This document shows positions 7,212 to 15,257 of a DNA stretch of 35,711 nucleotides, one piece after another. Within the stretch, counting starts at the first letter, position 1. Each line of letters opens with the position of its first letter. The position numbers and the translations under genes are program-made. A model generated the notes under the pieces. The model ran no database searches. It saw nothing but the letters and a program-made list of their open reading frames with translations, and was not told the origin of the DNA. Origin of the DNA: SFFI01 sp964398655 (GTDB lineage: Bacteria > Bacillota > Clostridia > Saccharofermentanales > DTU023); the NCBI GenBank assembly GCA_964398655.1, contig CAYNNG010000018.1, positions 1 through 35,711 on the forward strand, written 5' to 3'.

Positions 7212-9965
7212 CTAAGCGTTCAGCTTCTGATAAGACAGCCCCTGACTCGAGCTATACTTGAGGCAAAATTGGCCCAGAGGGAAATTCCCCTGGTCATTAA
7301 GTATTATGCCCAAGCAGCCTTTCAACCAAGGCTGCCTCTGCCAAGCCGCTAGATACTTACGGTTATATTCTTCTAGCTCTTTGATAGCCTTATCAATGTT
7401 ATAGGTCACAGCTCTAGGGAGTGTGATAGTTTGTCTAGCTAGCTTTTGGGCAATGGCTGGATCGTTCAATTCTCCTGAAATATCGGCCTTTTCTCCCACG
7501 AAACTATAGCCCGTACCACAGGCCTGTACCAAAATTACTTCAACTGTTTCATCTGCATCCCTTACCTGGGCATGCCCACATTCTTCAGCATATAAGTTAA
7601 CATTCTGCAACCAGCCAACCAAAGATTTTTGCAGGCGGCTGTGAGGCTTATTTATGCGATAGGTCTTAGCTGCGTGTTCCTTTTGTTGGATCTTATACTC
7701 ATGTTGCGATTTCGCCTTTTGGTAGGTCTCAGCACTAGCTTCATCTAATGCAAGCTCCGCATCCCCGTACACCTTTTGCACCAGCGGAGAAATATCCGTG
7801 GGCAGAAAAACTCTATCTGGCAAATAATATTGTGTCCGCATTAAGAGATATTGACCATATACAAACTCCGATCCTGGTTCGAAGTTGTAAGCGGGATCTG
7901 TGCCTAAAACATATACTTGAGGATTTGTCAGCTTGGCTGGGCGATTATCCAGCTTATGGCGATGCAAGCGTCCCATGCGTTGCAAGAGCAGGTCCATGGG
8001 GGCTAGATCGCTGATGAGCACATCAAAATCTATATCTAATGATTGCTCAATCACCTGAGTACCAATAATAATCTTTTTACTTGGTCTGACTTTGCCCTTA
8101 CCAATCATGTCTAGGAGTTTTTTCTCTTTAGCAATGCGGTTCGTGGCTATAAACTGTGAGTGCAATAACTCCACTGTATCAGGACCAAATACCTCAGAAA
8201 ATAAGTCAGCCATAGCTTGTGCACGCTTAACAGTATTAACCATTAAGCCCAGCACGCCTCCGTCCTCAAGAAGTTCTGCCACCTTGGCGACCAGGTCTTC
8301 CTCAGATAGTCGTATTATTAGAAATTCCTTGTCCTCTTGAGGAGAGAAATCTTGGGCCTGCTTTATTTCAGCTCCATCTGTATAGGTAACCAGAGGATAA
8401 GCTGAGATAGTATTAAGATCATCTGGACACTTCATCTCACGGGATTTATAACCCTGGCCTCGCAAGTAACTACGTACAAAGGCTTCGCGCTGCTGACCGG
8501 GTAAGGTAGCAGACAGCATAATAACAGGCACGTGGTAGGCTCCCATCCACTCGAGGGCCATCTGCAAATATTGACTCATGTAGGCATCGTAGGCATGAAC
8601 TTCATCAATAATTACAACCTTATTACTAAAGCCTAGGTGGCGCAAGGCCAAGTGCTTTTGTTTTAATGCGGTCATCAAAAAATGATCCACCGTACCCACG
8701 ACAAAATCATCCAAGGTAGCAGTCTTTCTACCTACAAACCACTCATCCGCACTAACAGAGCCATTCTCTTCAGCATCTGAGTTACTTGTTTTGCGTTTGA
8801 GGCGTTGGTACTCCTCATTGAGTGCAGACTTCCCGTGTACTAATTGAATTGACTTATGTCCTGGCAGCCCTTCATTGCCAAGTCTGCCAACCCAGTCTTC
8901 AATGCGCTCAAATATCCCATCTGAGGTAGCTTGCGTGGGCAAGCCAAAATAAATTCCATACTGCCCAAGCTTGCTGCCTAGCTGTTCTGCCGCTGCCAGC
9001 GCCATTTCAGTTTTGCCAATCCCCATGGGAGCTTCGAGGATAATTATCCCTGGGTCTCCAATTGTACTAATAAGCTGGGCAAATTCCTCTTGTACAGGTC
9101 TTGGCAAAAATTTAAAGCTGTCTTTATATAACTTGTGTATATCTGGCTTGTAAGTAAACACATCTGCCTTTTCATGGAACCAGTGTGTCCAGCCTTCATA
9201 CATTCTAGAATATTGGTCAGATATCTCATTTGCTCCTAAATTAATCAGAGGGAAATATAGTTCATTGCTGGCAATCCAGTCGGCCATAATCAGCAAGCCA
9301 CAAAGCAGGACCTGACCCGTCAAAGATACGCTGGGAAGTTCATCCGTATGCTTGTAGCCCGCTTCACTTAGTGCCCATTCATAGATGGCTTTTTGTGTGT
9401 TAAACCAATGCTTTACACACTCCTCCCCCGAAAGGTCGGATTGATAATAGTTGGCTGTATAGCTTAATGTTTGTTCTTTAAAGAAGTTAGGGGCATCCAC
9501 TGGCTTACCGTGGTGGGCACCCACTATACAAGCCACATCTTCCTTCACCCCAAACTTCTGCAAGATAACCTGACTAGCCAGAGCATGAGGAGATTTAGAG
9601 GGTGAGGTTAACTGTAAATCTTCTAAATCTGAAAACCCGTCGAGGGCTAAATTTTCCAGCAAGCGACGGTCCAGATCAGACCAGACCTTGCCTTTCCTTT
9701 TGGCTTGGAAGGCAGGCGTGGCTTTACCAAGATCATGTGTCAAACTCAAGAAGCTAATCAGCTTGAGAGCCGCATCTTCATTATTTTCACTAAGGGCTGA
9801 AATAATTTGTCTTTTGCTTCCAGCACTCAGCCAATGCTGCCATAAGGCATTTATCACATTGCGTGTGTCAAGCAAATGCTGTTCTAAAGGTAGCCATTTA
9901 TAAACGCTGGCAGAATCGGACTTTTTAGCCCATAGTGCCTTTGAAGGGAAATGAAGACTAGCCAT
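7212..9965 (-). CDS. cas3: Cas3 HD nuclease-helicase, type I-E
   Basis: 917 residues. Cas3 is recruited by Cascade, nicks the displaced strand and degrades it while translocating. The N-terminal HD nuclease shows H30, H77-D78 (LTHDLGK), H127, H151-H152 (GAHHGK) and D229 (MADW). The SF2 helicase shows Walker A APMGIGKT (312-319), the DEVH box (454-457), SAT (485-487) and motif VI QRMGRLH (662-668). All key residues are present, so the enzyme looks active. The C-terminal domain is complete. The ATG is preceded by a G-run (GGGGGG) 6 bases away on minus. It is first in the cas block and separated from cse1 by 109 bases, so expression can differ from Cascade. Confidence 0.97.
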   Translation of the reverse strand: MASLHFPSKALWAKKSDSASVYKWLPLEQHLLDTRNVINALWQHWLSAGSKRQIISALSENNEDAALKLISFLSLTHDLGKATPAFQAKRKGKVWSDLDRRLLENLALDGFSDLEDLQLTSPSKSPHALASQVILQKFGVKEDVACIVGAHHGKPVDAPNFFKEQTLSYTANYYQSDLSGEECVKHWFNTQKAIYEWALSEAGYKHTDELPSVSLTGQVLLCGLLIMADWIASNELYFPLINLGANEISDQYSRMYEGWTHWFHEKADVFTYKPDIHKLYKDSFKFLPRPVQEEFAQLISTIGDPGIIILEAPMGIGKTEMALAAAEQLGSKLGQYGIYFGLPTQATSDGIFERIEDWVGRLGNEGLPGHKSIQLVHGKSALNEEYQRLKRKTSNSDAEENGSVSADEWFVGRKTATLDDFVVGTVDHFLMTALKQKHLALRHLGFSNKVVIIDEVHAYDAYMSQYLQMALEWMGAYHVPVIMLSATLPGQQREAFVRSYLRGQGYKSREMKCPDDLNTISAYPLVTYTDGAEIKQAQDFSPQEDKEFLIIRLSEEDLVAKVAELLEDGGVLGLMVNTVKRAQAMADLFSEVFGPDTVELLHSQFIATNRIAKEKKLLDMIGKGKVRPSKKIIIGTQVIEQSLDIDFDVLISDLAPMDLLLQRMGRLHRHKLDNRPAKLTNPQVYVLGTDPAYNFEPGSEFVYGQYLLMRTQYYLPDRVFLPTDISPLVQKVYGDAELALDEASAETYQKAKSQHEYKIQQKEHAAKTYRINKPHSRLQKSLVGWLQNVNLYAEECGHAQVRDADETVEVILVQACGTGYSFVGEKADISGELNDPAIAQKLARQTITLPRAVTYNIDKAIKELEEYNRKYLAAWQRQPWLKGCLGIILNDQGNFPLGQFCLKYSSSQGLSYQKLNA

Positions 9966-9985
9966 AAAACACCCCCCATGTAAAA

Positions 9986-9994
9986 ATTTTATCA
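9986..9994 (-). promoter_or_regulatory. Candidate extended -10 promoter of cas3
   Basis: On minus, TGATAAAAT (TGn plus TAAAAT) lies 20 bases before the cas3 ATG. No good -35 is visible, so this would be an extended -10 promoter with a short 5' UTR. Confidence 0.35.
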
Positions 9995-10101
9995 GAAAAG
10001 TCTATCAAGGACCTCCCCAATACTTATTCTTTGAGCAGGCGCAAAAATGAAAACCTTAAAACTACCCACCTTTCCTATCTCCTCCAAACCCTCTAGAATG
10101 A

Positions 10102-10123
10102 ACAGCAGACACAGCAGACACAG
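10102..10123. repeat. Short 9-bp tandem repeat
   Basis: ACAGCAGAC occurs twice head to tail (10102-10119) followed by a partial ACAG. It sits in the 182-bp gap between the divergent cas3 and the Gfo/Idh remnant, just before an AGGAGG site at 10132-10137. No function is evident. Confidence 0.6.
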
Positions 10124-10147
10124 AAAAGACTAGGAGGCTAATTCAGC

Positions 10148-10964
10148 ATGCACAAAATTAAGATGGGTTTGATCGGTTTAGGACTTCGAGGCCTGAGCAT
10201 CTACGACACGGTAATCGCGCCGCGGGAAGCTGTAGAGGTTGTCGGGGTCTGTGACCGCTACGAGGACCGAGCCAAGATCGCCCAGGACCATGTGGTCCAG
10301 CACCAAGAAACCGAGCCCCGGGCTACCACCAACTATCGCGATATTTTGTCTATCGAGGGGATTGACTGTGTGTTTATCGCCACGGACTGGAACCAGCACC
10401 TCAATGTGGCCAAGGAGGCCATGCAGGCCAAGATTGCCGTGGCCTGCGAGGTAGTCGGCGCAATGCCGACAACTACCCCACCCACGAGTTGGGACCTATC
10501 GCGAAAATATTAAGTATCAATAGGGGCAACCGTATGCTGACCGTGTCCAGCCACAGTTCTCGTCCGGGGACCGGCTTGGAATACTATGTTAAGCATAAAC
10601 TGCCTCAGGACCATCACTTGCAGGGTCAGCATTTTAGTCAAGCTGATATTGTGATCACCAATATCACCTGCGCGGATGGCAGGACCACTGGGGCAATGTG
10701 GAGTCTTATCGCGACCAGTACGAACACCCCATCTGGCAAAAGTATTTGGCCGAAGGCATTAAGGGTGGCCATGACGGCATGGATTGGCTGGAATTCTCCG
10801 CTTTCTTTGAAGCGCTAGACAAGGGAGAGCCCATGCCCATTGATGTCTACGACGCCGCCAGCTGGATGAGTGTAACCCTGCTGTCCGAAAACTCCCTGGC
10901 CCAGGGCGGTCTGCCCCAATCTATGCCGGACTTTACCCGCGGCTTATGGATCAATCGTCGGTAG
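10148..10964 (+). pseudogene. Decayed Gfo/Idh/MocA-family oxidoreductase (GH109-like)
   Basis: Three pieces of one protein lie in three frames. 10148-10462 encodes the NAD-binding start (MGLIGLGLRGLSIYD, then IDCVFIATDW and ACEVVGA). About 10468-10678 encodes a middle piece (NYPTHELGPIAKILSINRG). About 10683-10964 encodes the C-terminus (YEHPIWQKY, KGGHDGMDWLEFSAFFEAL, PMPIDVYDAASWM, MPDFTRGLW). The total is about 270 codons against roughly 400 or more in the family. Comparison from memory suggests one block is missing after ACEVVGA and a second after ITCADGRT, each deletion also shifting frame. The family holds NAD(P)-dependent sugar oxidoreductases and NAD-using glycosidases. The ribosome binding site AGGAGG and start are intact, so a truncated 121-residue product could still be made, but it would lack the substrate domain. 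Confidence 0.88.
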
Positions 10965-11012
10965 GCTCAACTGGCGCACAGCACCTGTAAGCCTGTAAGT
11001 AAGGCAGATAGC

Positions 11013-11042
11013 TTGCCTGATACGCGCGGTATAGGGTATAGC
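11013..11042 (+). promoter_or_regulatory. Candidate promoter of proC-glycosyltransferase pair
   Basis: TTGCCT, 18 bases, TATAGC, located 57 bases before the proC ATG. The match is only moderate. Confidence 0.3.
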
Positions 11043-11098
11043 AACTTGACATTGGCCCCATGCCCCATGCGCAAGCGGACCTAGAGAGCGAGGAAAAC

Positions 11099-11956
11099 AT
11101 GCATCTTGGATTTATAGGTTTTGGTAATATGGCCCAGGCCATTGCAGATGGCTTGCTGAGGGGTAAGGCCGTCCAAAAGTCTGAAAGTCAGCTGGCCACA
11201 AATCAAGCAACTCCGGCCCAGGCAGAAGCTACACCCGACCCAAGCGCAGACCGCAGCGTAAGCCTCAGCCTAGCTGCTACCGCCCTGCACCTGGATAAGC
11301 TGGAGAGAAACTGCCAGGCCCGGGGTATGCTGGCCTTGGACACGGTAGAAGAAGTGGTGAACTTTTCCGACCTGGTCGTCCTGGCCGTCAAGCCCTGGCA
11401 GCTGGCCGACCTGCTTCCCCCGGTCGCCGCAAGCCTGCAGGGCAAGATCGTGGTTAGTATCGCGGCCGGCAAAACTTTTGACGACCTGGAAGCCTTGATT
11501 CCTGGCACCGCCCATATTACCGCCCTGCCCAACCTGCCCATCGCCGTAGGCCAAGGCCTGCTGATCTGCGAGGAAAAGCACAGCCTTCAGGACCATCACC
11601 TGGCCTGTTTTGAAGAGGTCTTTGGCCAGATCGCGGAGATCTTCTATCTGCCGCCCGACCAGTTCTCGGCCGGAGCTACCATCAGCGGCTGCGGTCCCGC
11701 CTTTACAGCCATGTATGTAGAAGCCCTGGCAGATGTCGGGGTTAAACATGGGCTCAAACGCGATTTAGCCCTCAGCCTGGCCGCCAAGATGACCTCCGGG
11801 GCTGGCAGCCTCCTGGCTACTGGCCGGCACCCCGCCGTGCTGAAAGACCAGGTCTGCTCGCCCGGCGGCACCACCATTCGCGGGGTCATCGCCCTGGAAA
11901 GGCACGGCTTTAGAGCCGCTGTCACCGAAGCCATAGATGCCATAGAAGGACAATAG
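11099..11956 (+). CDS. proC: Pyrroline-5-carboxylate reductase
   Basis: 285 residues from ATG 11099, chosen over an upstream in-frame ATG at 11060 because MHLGFIGFGNMAQAIADGL is the natural Rossmann start and GAGG lies just upstream. The enzyme reduces pyrroline-5-carboxylate to proline with NAD(P)H. Visible motifs are GFGNMA (8-13), VVLAVKPW near residue 93, ALPNLPIAVGQG, SGCGPAFTAMYVEALADVG and CSPGGTTIRGVIALERHG near the end. Odd: residues about 24-60 form an Ala/Gln/Ser/Thr/Pro-rich insert between the first helix and the second strand that usual ProC proteins lack. The next gene starts 2 bases after the stop, so the two are probably co-translated. Confidence 0.95.
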   Translation: MHLGFIGFGNMAQAIADGLLRGKAVQKSESQLATNQATPAQAEATPDPSADRSVSLSLAATALHLDKLERNCQARGMLALDTVEEVVNFSDLVVLAVKPWQLADLLPPVAASLQGKIVVSIAAGKTFDDLEALIPGTAHITALPNLPIAVGQGLLICEEKHSLQDHHLACFEEVFGQIAEIFYLPPDQFSAGATISGCGPAFTAMYVEALADVGVKHGLKRDLALSLAAKMTSGAGSLLATGRHPAVLKDQVCSPGGTTIRGVIALERHGFRAAVTEAIDAIEGQ

Positions 11957-11958
11957 GC

Positions 11959-13251
11959 ATGGCCGGTCTGACCGTTCTCCACTGCCTGGCCCAGCTGCCT
12001 ACCCGCACGGGGTCAGGCATTTATTACCGGAACCTCCTGGCAGAATTCCAACGGCTCCTGCCCGGCCGCCAGTTGGCCCTCTATGCCCAGCCCGCTGGTC
12101 TTGAAGTAGACTGGTTGGCTGCAGACCAAGAGTTCCCCCTCACCTTCAGCAACCCTGACCGAGAGGACCTGCCAGCCGACCTGCCCTTCCCCATCTGCGG
12201 CATGTCCGACGAGATGCCCTACCCTTCAAGCATTTTCAGCCAGATGTCGGAAAGGCAAATAGACCTTTATCAAGAGGCCTTCCGGCGTAAACTGCAAGCA
12301 ATCCGCGCGCAAGCTAAGCCGGACCTGATTATTTGCCACCATCTCTGGATTCTGGCCCGCCTAGTCTTGGAAGTCTTTCCTGAAGTTCCCGTACTGGGCA
12401 TCTGTCACGGAACTGACCTCCGCCAAGCCCAACAGCATCCTGAGTTCAAAGACCGCTATGTGGGGAATTTGCCGGGTCTAGCTGGAGTAACCGCCCTCTC
12501 TAGCTTCCAAGTCCAGGATATAGAGGAAACCTACCAGCTCGAGCCTGCCAAAATCCGGGTCACGGGCGGGGCCTACGACCACCGGATTTTTTACCCGGCG
12601 CCCGCCGTACCGCCCTCCCGGGAAGGCGCGATAAATTATCTCTATGCCGGCAAAATTTCGCATGCCAAGGGGGTTTACGAATTGGCCGAGGCCTTCGACC
12701 TGGTCCGCCAAGAAGTCCCGGAGGCCCACCTGGATATCGTGGGCGGCCCCACGCCGGAGGCTGCCCGTGAGCTAAGGGCGCGCAGTAAGCACAATCCCAA
12801 GATCAAGTTTTGGGAGGCGGAGGAGCAAAAAGTCCTGGCCCAGCATATGCGGCGGTCGGATATTTTTGTCCTCCCTTCCTACTATGAAGGCCTGGGCCTC
12901 ATTGCCTTGGAAGCCCTCGCTTCCGGCCTCCGCCTAGTCGTCACCGACCTCCCCGCCCTGCGCGAGCAGATGGGACCGGAACTTGCCCACCACTCCGCCA
13001 TTTCCTGGGTGCCCATGCCTCCCCTGCAAAACCTGGATGAGCCCCTGCCTTCCGCCCTTCCCCAGCACGTCCATAATCTGCGGGCTGCCCTGCAAGACCA
13101 GGCCTGCAAGTACCAGGCCGAGGGACGGCCGTCCGCGACAACTCAGCTGGTCACCCAGCATTCCTGGACCAGCCTGGCCCATAAATTATTCAGCTTTATC
13201 TCAGAAGTCAGCGACCTGGACTGCAAATTACCTCCCCGTAACCCCTGCTAA
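11959..13251 (+). CDS. GT4-family glycosyltransferase
   Basis: 430 residues with a two-domain GT-B layout. The N-terminal half contains HCLAQLPTRTGSGIYYRNLL (donor/acceptor loop with GSG), a DLIICHH segment and VLGICHGTDLRQ. The C-terminal half has YLYAGKISHAKGVYELAEAF and the GT4 signature LPSYYEGLGLIALEALASG, with the E-x7-E pair that binds the nucleotide-sugar phosphates and ribose. No signal peptide or membrane segment is seen, so it is probably cytoplasmic. It may build an exopolysaccharide, glycolipid or small glycoside; the substrate cannot be read. It starts 2 bases after proC, with AAGGA as ribosome binding site inside the proC end. The link with proline synthesis is not obvious. Confidence 0.85.
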   Translation: MAGLTVLHCLAQLPTRTGSGIYYRNLLAEFQRLLPGRQLALYAQPAGLEVDWLAADQEFPLTFSNPDREDLPADLPFPICGMSDEMPYPSSIFSQMSERQIDLYQEAFRRKLQAIRAQAKPDLIICHHLWILARLVLEVFPEVPVLGICHGTDLRQAQQHPEFKDRYVGNLPGLAGVTALSSFQVQDIEETYQLEPAKIRVTGGAYDHRIFYPAPAVPPSREGAINYLYAGKISHAKGVYELAEAFDLVRQEVPEAHLDIVGGPTPEAARELRARSKHNPKIKFWEAEEQKVLAQHMRRSDIFVLPSYYEGLGLIALEALASGLRLVVTDLPALREQMGPELAHHSAISWVPMPPLQNLDEPLPSALPQHVHNLRAALQDQACKYQAEGRPSATTQLVTQHSWTSLAHKLFSFISEVSDLDCKLPPRNPC

Positions 13252-13343
13252 ATACCAAGCGAAAAAATTTTGTAATTATGTAAGTACACTACATATGCAT
13301 GCATGCGTGGTCTGCCGAAGCGTCTCAAGCGCCAGCTAACTGC

Positions 13344-13398
13344 GCAGCAGACCATCAACAACTGCCTCATGTTCACGGTCCAAGCGGGCCAAACCTTC
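13344..13398. repeat. 55-bp direct repeat, left copy at assembly gap
   Basis: Identical over 55 bp to 13499-13553 (starts GCAGCAGACC, ends GGGCCAAACCTTC). The two copies abut the two sides of the N run exactly. This is the pattern expected when two contig ends share one assembly k-mer, or when the gap hides a longer repeat. Confidence 0.95.
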
Positions 13399-13498
13399 NN
13401 NNNNNNNNNNNNNNNNNNNNNNNNNNNNNNNNNNNNNNNNNNNNNNNNNNNNNNNNNNNNNNNNNNNNNNNNNNNNNNNNNNNNNNNNNNNNNNNNNN
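13399..13498. other. Scaffold gap (100 N)
   Basis: Exactly 100 N, the same length as the gap at 28560-28659, so it is a placeholder and the true length is unknown. The terminator 13625-13650 and the frame ending at 13568 suggest a plus-strand gene could end to the right of the gap. Readings across the gap are not meaningful. Confidence 0.97.
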
Positions 13499-13553
13499 GC
13501 AGCAGACCATCAACAACTGCCTCATGTTCACGGTCCAAGCGGGCCAAACCTTC
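13499..13553. repeat. 55-bp direct repeat, right copy at assembly gap
   Basis: Exact copy of 13344-13398. On plus, one frame reads INNCLMFTVQAGQTFKVVK and stops at 13568, 56 bases before a strong terminator. This could be the C-terminus of a gene hidden in the gap. The family was not recognised. Confidence 0.9.
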
Positions 13554-13624
13554 AAGGTCGTAAAATAGTCCAAGAGAAGCCTAAAAAAGCAGGCTAAAAG
13601 CTTAACAAGCACCTGCAGAATTTT

Positions 13625-13650
13625 GCCGGGCCGGCTGGCCCGGCTTTTTT
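13625..13650 (+). terminator. Rho-independent terminator
   Basis: A perfect 8-bp stem GCCGGGCC / GGCCCGGC with loop GGCT is followed directly by TTTTTT. It ends transcription arriving from the left and isolates the purine operon promoter that follows. Confidence 0.93.
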
Positions 13651-13658
13651 ATTACCCC

Positions 13659-13687
13659 TTGGCCAAAAAGCCCATAAGGTTTATGAT
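13659..13687 (+). promoter_or_regulatory. Candidate promoter of the purine operon
   Basis: TTGGCC, 17 bases, TATGAT, just after the terminator. Transcription would start near 13694, giving a 5' leader of about 118 bases before purC that contains the hairpins at 13708-13789. Confidence 0.55.
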
Positions 13688-13707
13688 AAGGGATGTTTTG
13701 TTTTTAG

Positions 13708-13789
13708 TGGCCTGGGCTCCTTGGGGCTCCCCCCACAAACTGGCAGAGCCCCCAAGCGGCAGCTTGCACTTGTGATATGCCCCAGGCCA
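13708..13789 (+). promoter_or_regulatory. Structured 5' leader of purC (possible riboswitch-like RNA)
   Basis: A 9-bp closing stem TGGCCTGGG (13708-13716) / CCCAGGCCA (13781-13789) encloses a second stem CTTGGGGCTC (13720-13729) / GAGCCCCCAAG (13746-13756, one bulged C). A weak third arm GCA/TGC (13759-13761, 13778-13780) could give a three-way junction. The 3' side ends 22 bases before the purC ATG. I could not match it to the guanine, PRPP or ZTP riboswitch consensus. No U-run follows, so if regulatory it would more likely act on translation. Confidence 0.5.
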
Positions 13790-13811
13790 GAAAAGGTATG
13801 AGGTAGTATAC

Positions 13812-14705
13812 ATGCAACTAATGAAAGAAAGTCCTATTAAGGACTATCCCCTCCTTACCCGCGGCAAGGTGCGTGACATGTACGACTTGGGAGACAATCT
13901 CCTCATCGTCGTAACCGACCGCGTTTCGGCTTTTGACGTCGTCTTAGATGGTCTCATCCCTGACAAGGGCGGTATCCTGAACTCCCTGTCCGCCTTCTGG
14001 TTCAATAAGCTCGAGCACATCGTTCCCAGCCACATGATCTCCACAGATCCCGCCGACTATCCCGAGCCCTTCTGCAATTATCAGGAAGAGCTGGCCAAGC
14101 GTTCCATGCTGGTCAAGAAGCTCGAGATGGTCCCCGCGGAGTGTATCGTAAGAGCCTATTTGGAGGGTTCCGCCCTCAAGTCCTACCGGGCCACCGGAGA
14201 GATCAACGGCATTAAAATGCCCGCAGGCCTCCGCCAGGGCGACCGCCTGCCCCAGCCTATTTTCACCCCCTCCACCAAGGGAGAAGTGGGCGAGCACGAC
14301 GAAAATATCTCCGTAGAAGAATTAGGCAACCGGATCGGCCACGACCTGGCCAAACAGCTGGAAGAGACCTCTCTCAAGCTCTTTGAGGCCGCCTCTGCCC
14401 ATGCCGAAGCTCAGGGTATTATCCTGGCAGACACCAAGTTTGAATTTGGCTTCTTAGACGGCCAGCTCACCCTGGGTGATGAAGCCTTTACCCCTGACTC
14501 CTCCCGTTTCTGGGATAAGAACGCTTGGGAGCCCGGCCACGAGCAAGTTTCCTTCGACAAGCAGTTCCTCCGGGAATGGCTGTCCAGCCTGGACTGGAAC
14601 AAGGAGCCGCCCGCACCCCACCTGCCCCAAGATATCATTGATAAAACTGCCGACCGCTACAGGGAGGCATGGTTAAGACTAACCGGAGAGCCCTGGCAAG
14701 CCTAA
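13812..14705 (+). CDS. purC: SAICAR synthetase (phosphoribosylaminoimidazole-succinocarboxamide synthase)
   Basis: 297 residues, the longer bacterial/yeast-type form. It condenses CAIR with aspartate using ATP to make SAICAR, step 8 of IMP synthesis. Characteristic blocks are LLTRGKVRDMYDLGDNLLIV, VTDRVSAFDVVL, ECIVRAYLEGSALKSY, FTPSTKGEVGEHDENIS and ILADTKFEFG, followed by LTLGDEAFTPDSSRFW. It is first in the purine operon, behind a promoter and hairpin-rich leader, with GAGGT as ribosome binding site. An alternative ATG three codons in is possible. The gene order is non-enzymatic, since purF comes third. Confidence 0.97.
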   Translation: MQLMKESPIKDYPLLTRGKVRDMYDLGDNLLIVVTDRVSAFDVVLDGLIPDKGGILNSLSAFWFNKLEHIVPSHMISTDPADYPEPFCNYQEELAKRSMLVKKLEMVPAECIVRAYLEGSALKSYRATGEINGIKMPAGLRQGDRLPQPIFTPSTKGEVGEHDENISVEELGNRIGHDLAKQLEETSLKLFEAASAHAEAQGIILADTKFEFGFLDGQLTLGDEAFTPDSSRFWDKNAWEPGHEQVSFDKQFLREWLSSLDWNKEPPAPHLPQDIIDKTADRYREAWLRLTGEPWQA

Positions 14706-14738
14706 GCTGCCAGGCTCTCTTACTTAAAGGAGAAAACA

Positions 14739-15233
14739 ATGCCCCAAGTTTCTGTAATTATGGGTTCCCGCTCTGACCTCGACGCCATGAAGGAAGCCTG
14801 CCAAGTTCTGGAAAAGTTCGGCCTGGATTTTGAAGTCCGGGTTATGTCCGCCCACCGCACCCCCGAAGCCGTCGCTGAATACGTCGAAGGCCTGGAAGGC
14901 CGGGGCGTGAAAGCAGTCATCTGCGGCGCAGGCGGCGCGGCCCACCTGGCTGGCGTAGTCGCTTCTCACACCATCCTGCCGGTGATCGGTGCCCCCATGA
15001 AGTCCACCTTAAACGGTCTGGACTCCCTCCTGGCCACAGTTCAAATGCCCCGAGGCATCCCCGTAGCCACCACCGCCATTGGCGGATCTGGAGCCTATAA
15101 CGCTGCCCTATTAGCCGTGCAGATGCTGAGCCTTTCAGACCCCGCATTGCGCGAAGCCTTCCGCAACTTCCGTCAAGCCCAAACCACCAAGGTAGAAAAA
15201 GCTGCCGAAGTTGAACCCCAGGAATGGGCCTAG
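14739..15233 (+). CDS. purE: N5-CAIR mutase, class I PurE
   Basis: 164 residues. It converts N5-carboxyaminoimidazole ribonucleotide to CAIR. VSVIMGSRSDLDAMKEA at the start, MSAHRTPEAV near residue 36, GAGGAAHLAGVVASHTILPVIG and the segment LDSLLATVQMPRGIPVATTA (112-131) are the class I signature, including the active-site His of SAHRTP. The class I enzyme normally depends on PurK, which is not in this window. The ribosome binding site AAAGGAG lies 7 bases upstream. It follows purC after 33 bases. Confidence 0.97.
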   Translation: MPQVSVIMGSRSDLDAMKEACQVLEKFGLDFEVRVMSAHRTPEAVAEYVEGLEGRGVKAVICGAGGAAHLAGVVASHTILPVIGAPMKSTLNGLDSLLATVQMPRGIPVATTAIGGSGAYNAALLAVQMLSLSDPALREAFRNFRQAQTTKVEKAAEVEPQEWA

Positions 15234-15257
15234 GTTCAAAGCAAGGAGAATAAACTC

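Noticed and set aside
13291..13309. Alternating purine-pyrimidine run (ACATATGCATGCATGCGTG)
   Set aside because: Could favour Z-DNA, but it is short, isolated and next to an assembly gap; not enough for a claim.
13248..13612. Protein frames spanning the 13399-13498 gap
   Set aside because: The gap length is a placeholder, so frame continuity has no meaning.
13708..13789. ZTP (pfl) or guanine riboswitch before purC
   Set aside because: The expected conserved loop sequences are not there in the right order; kept only as an unclassified structured leader.
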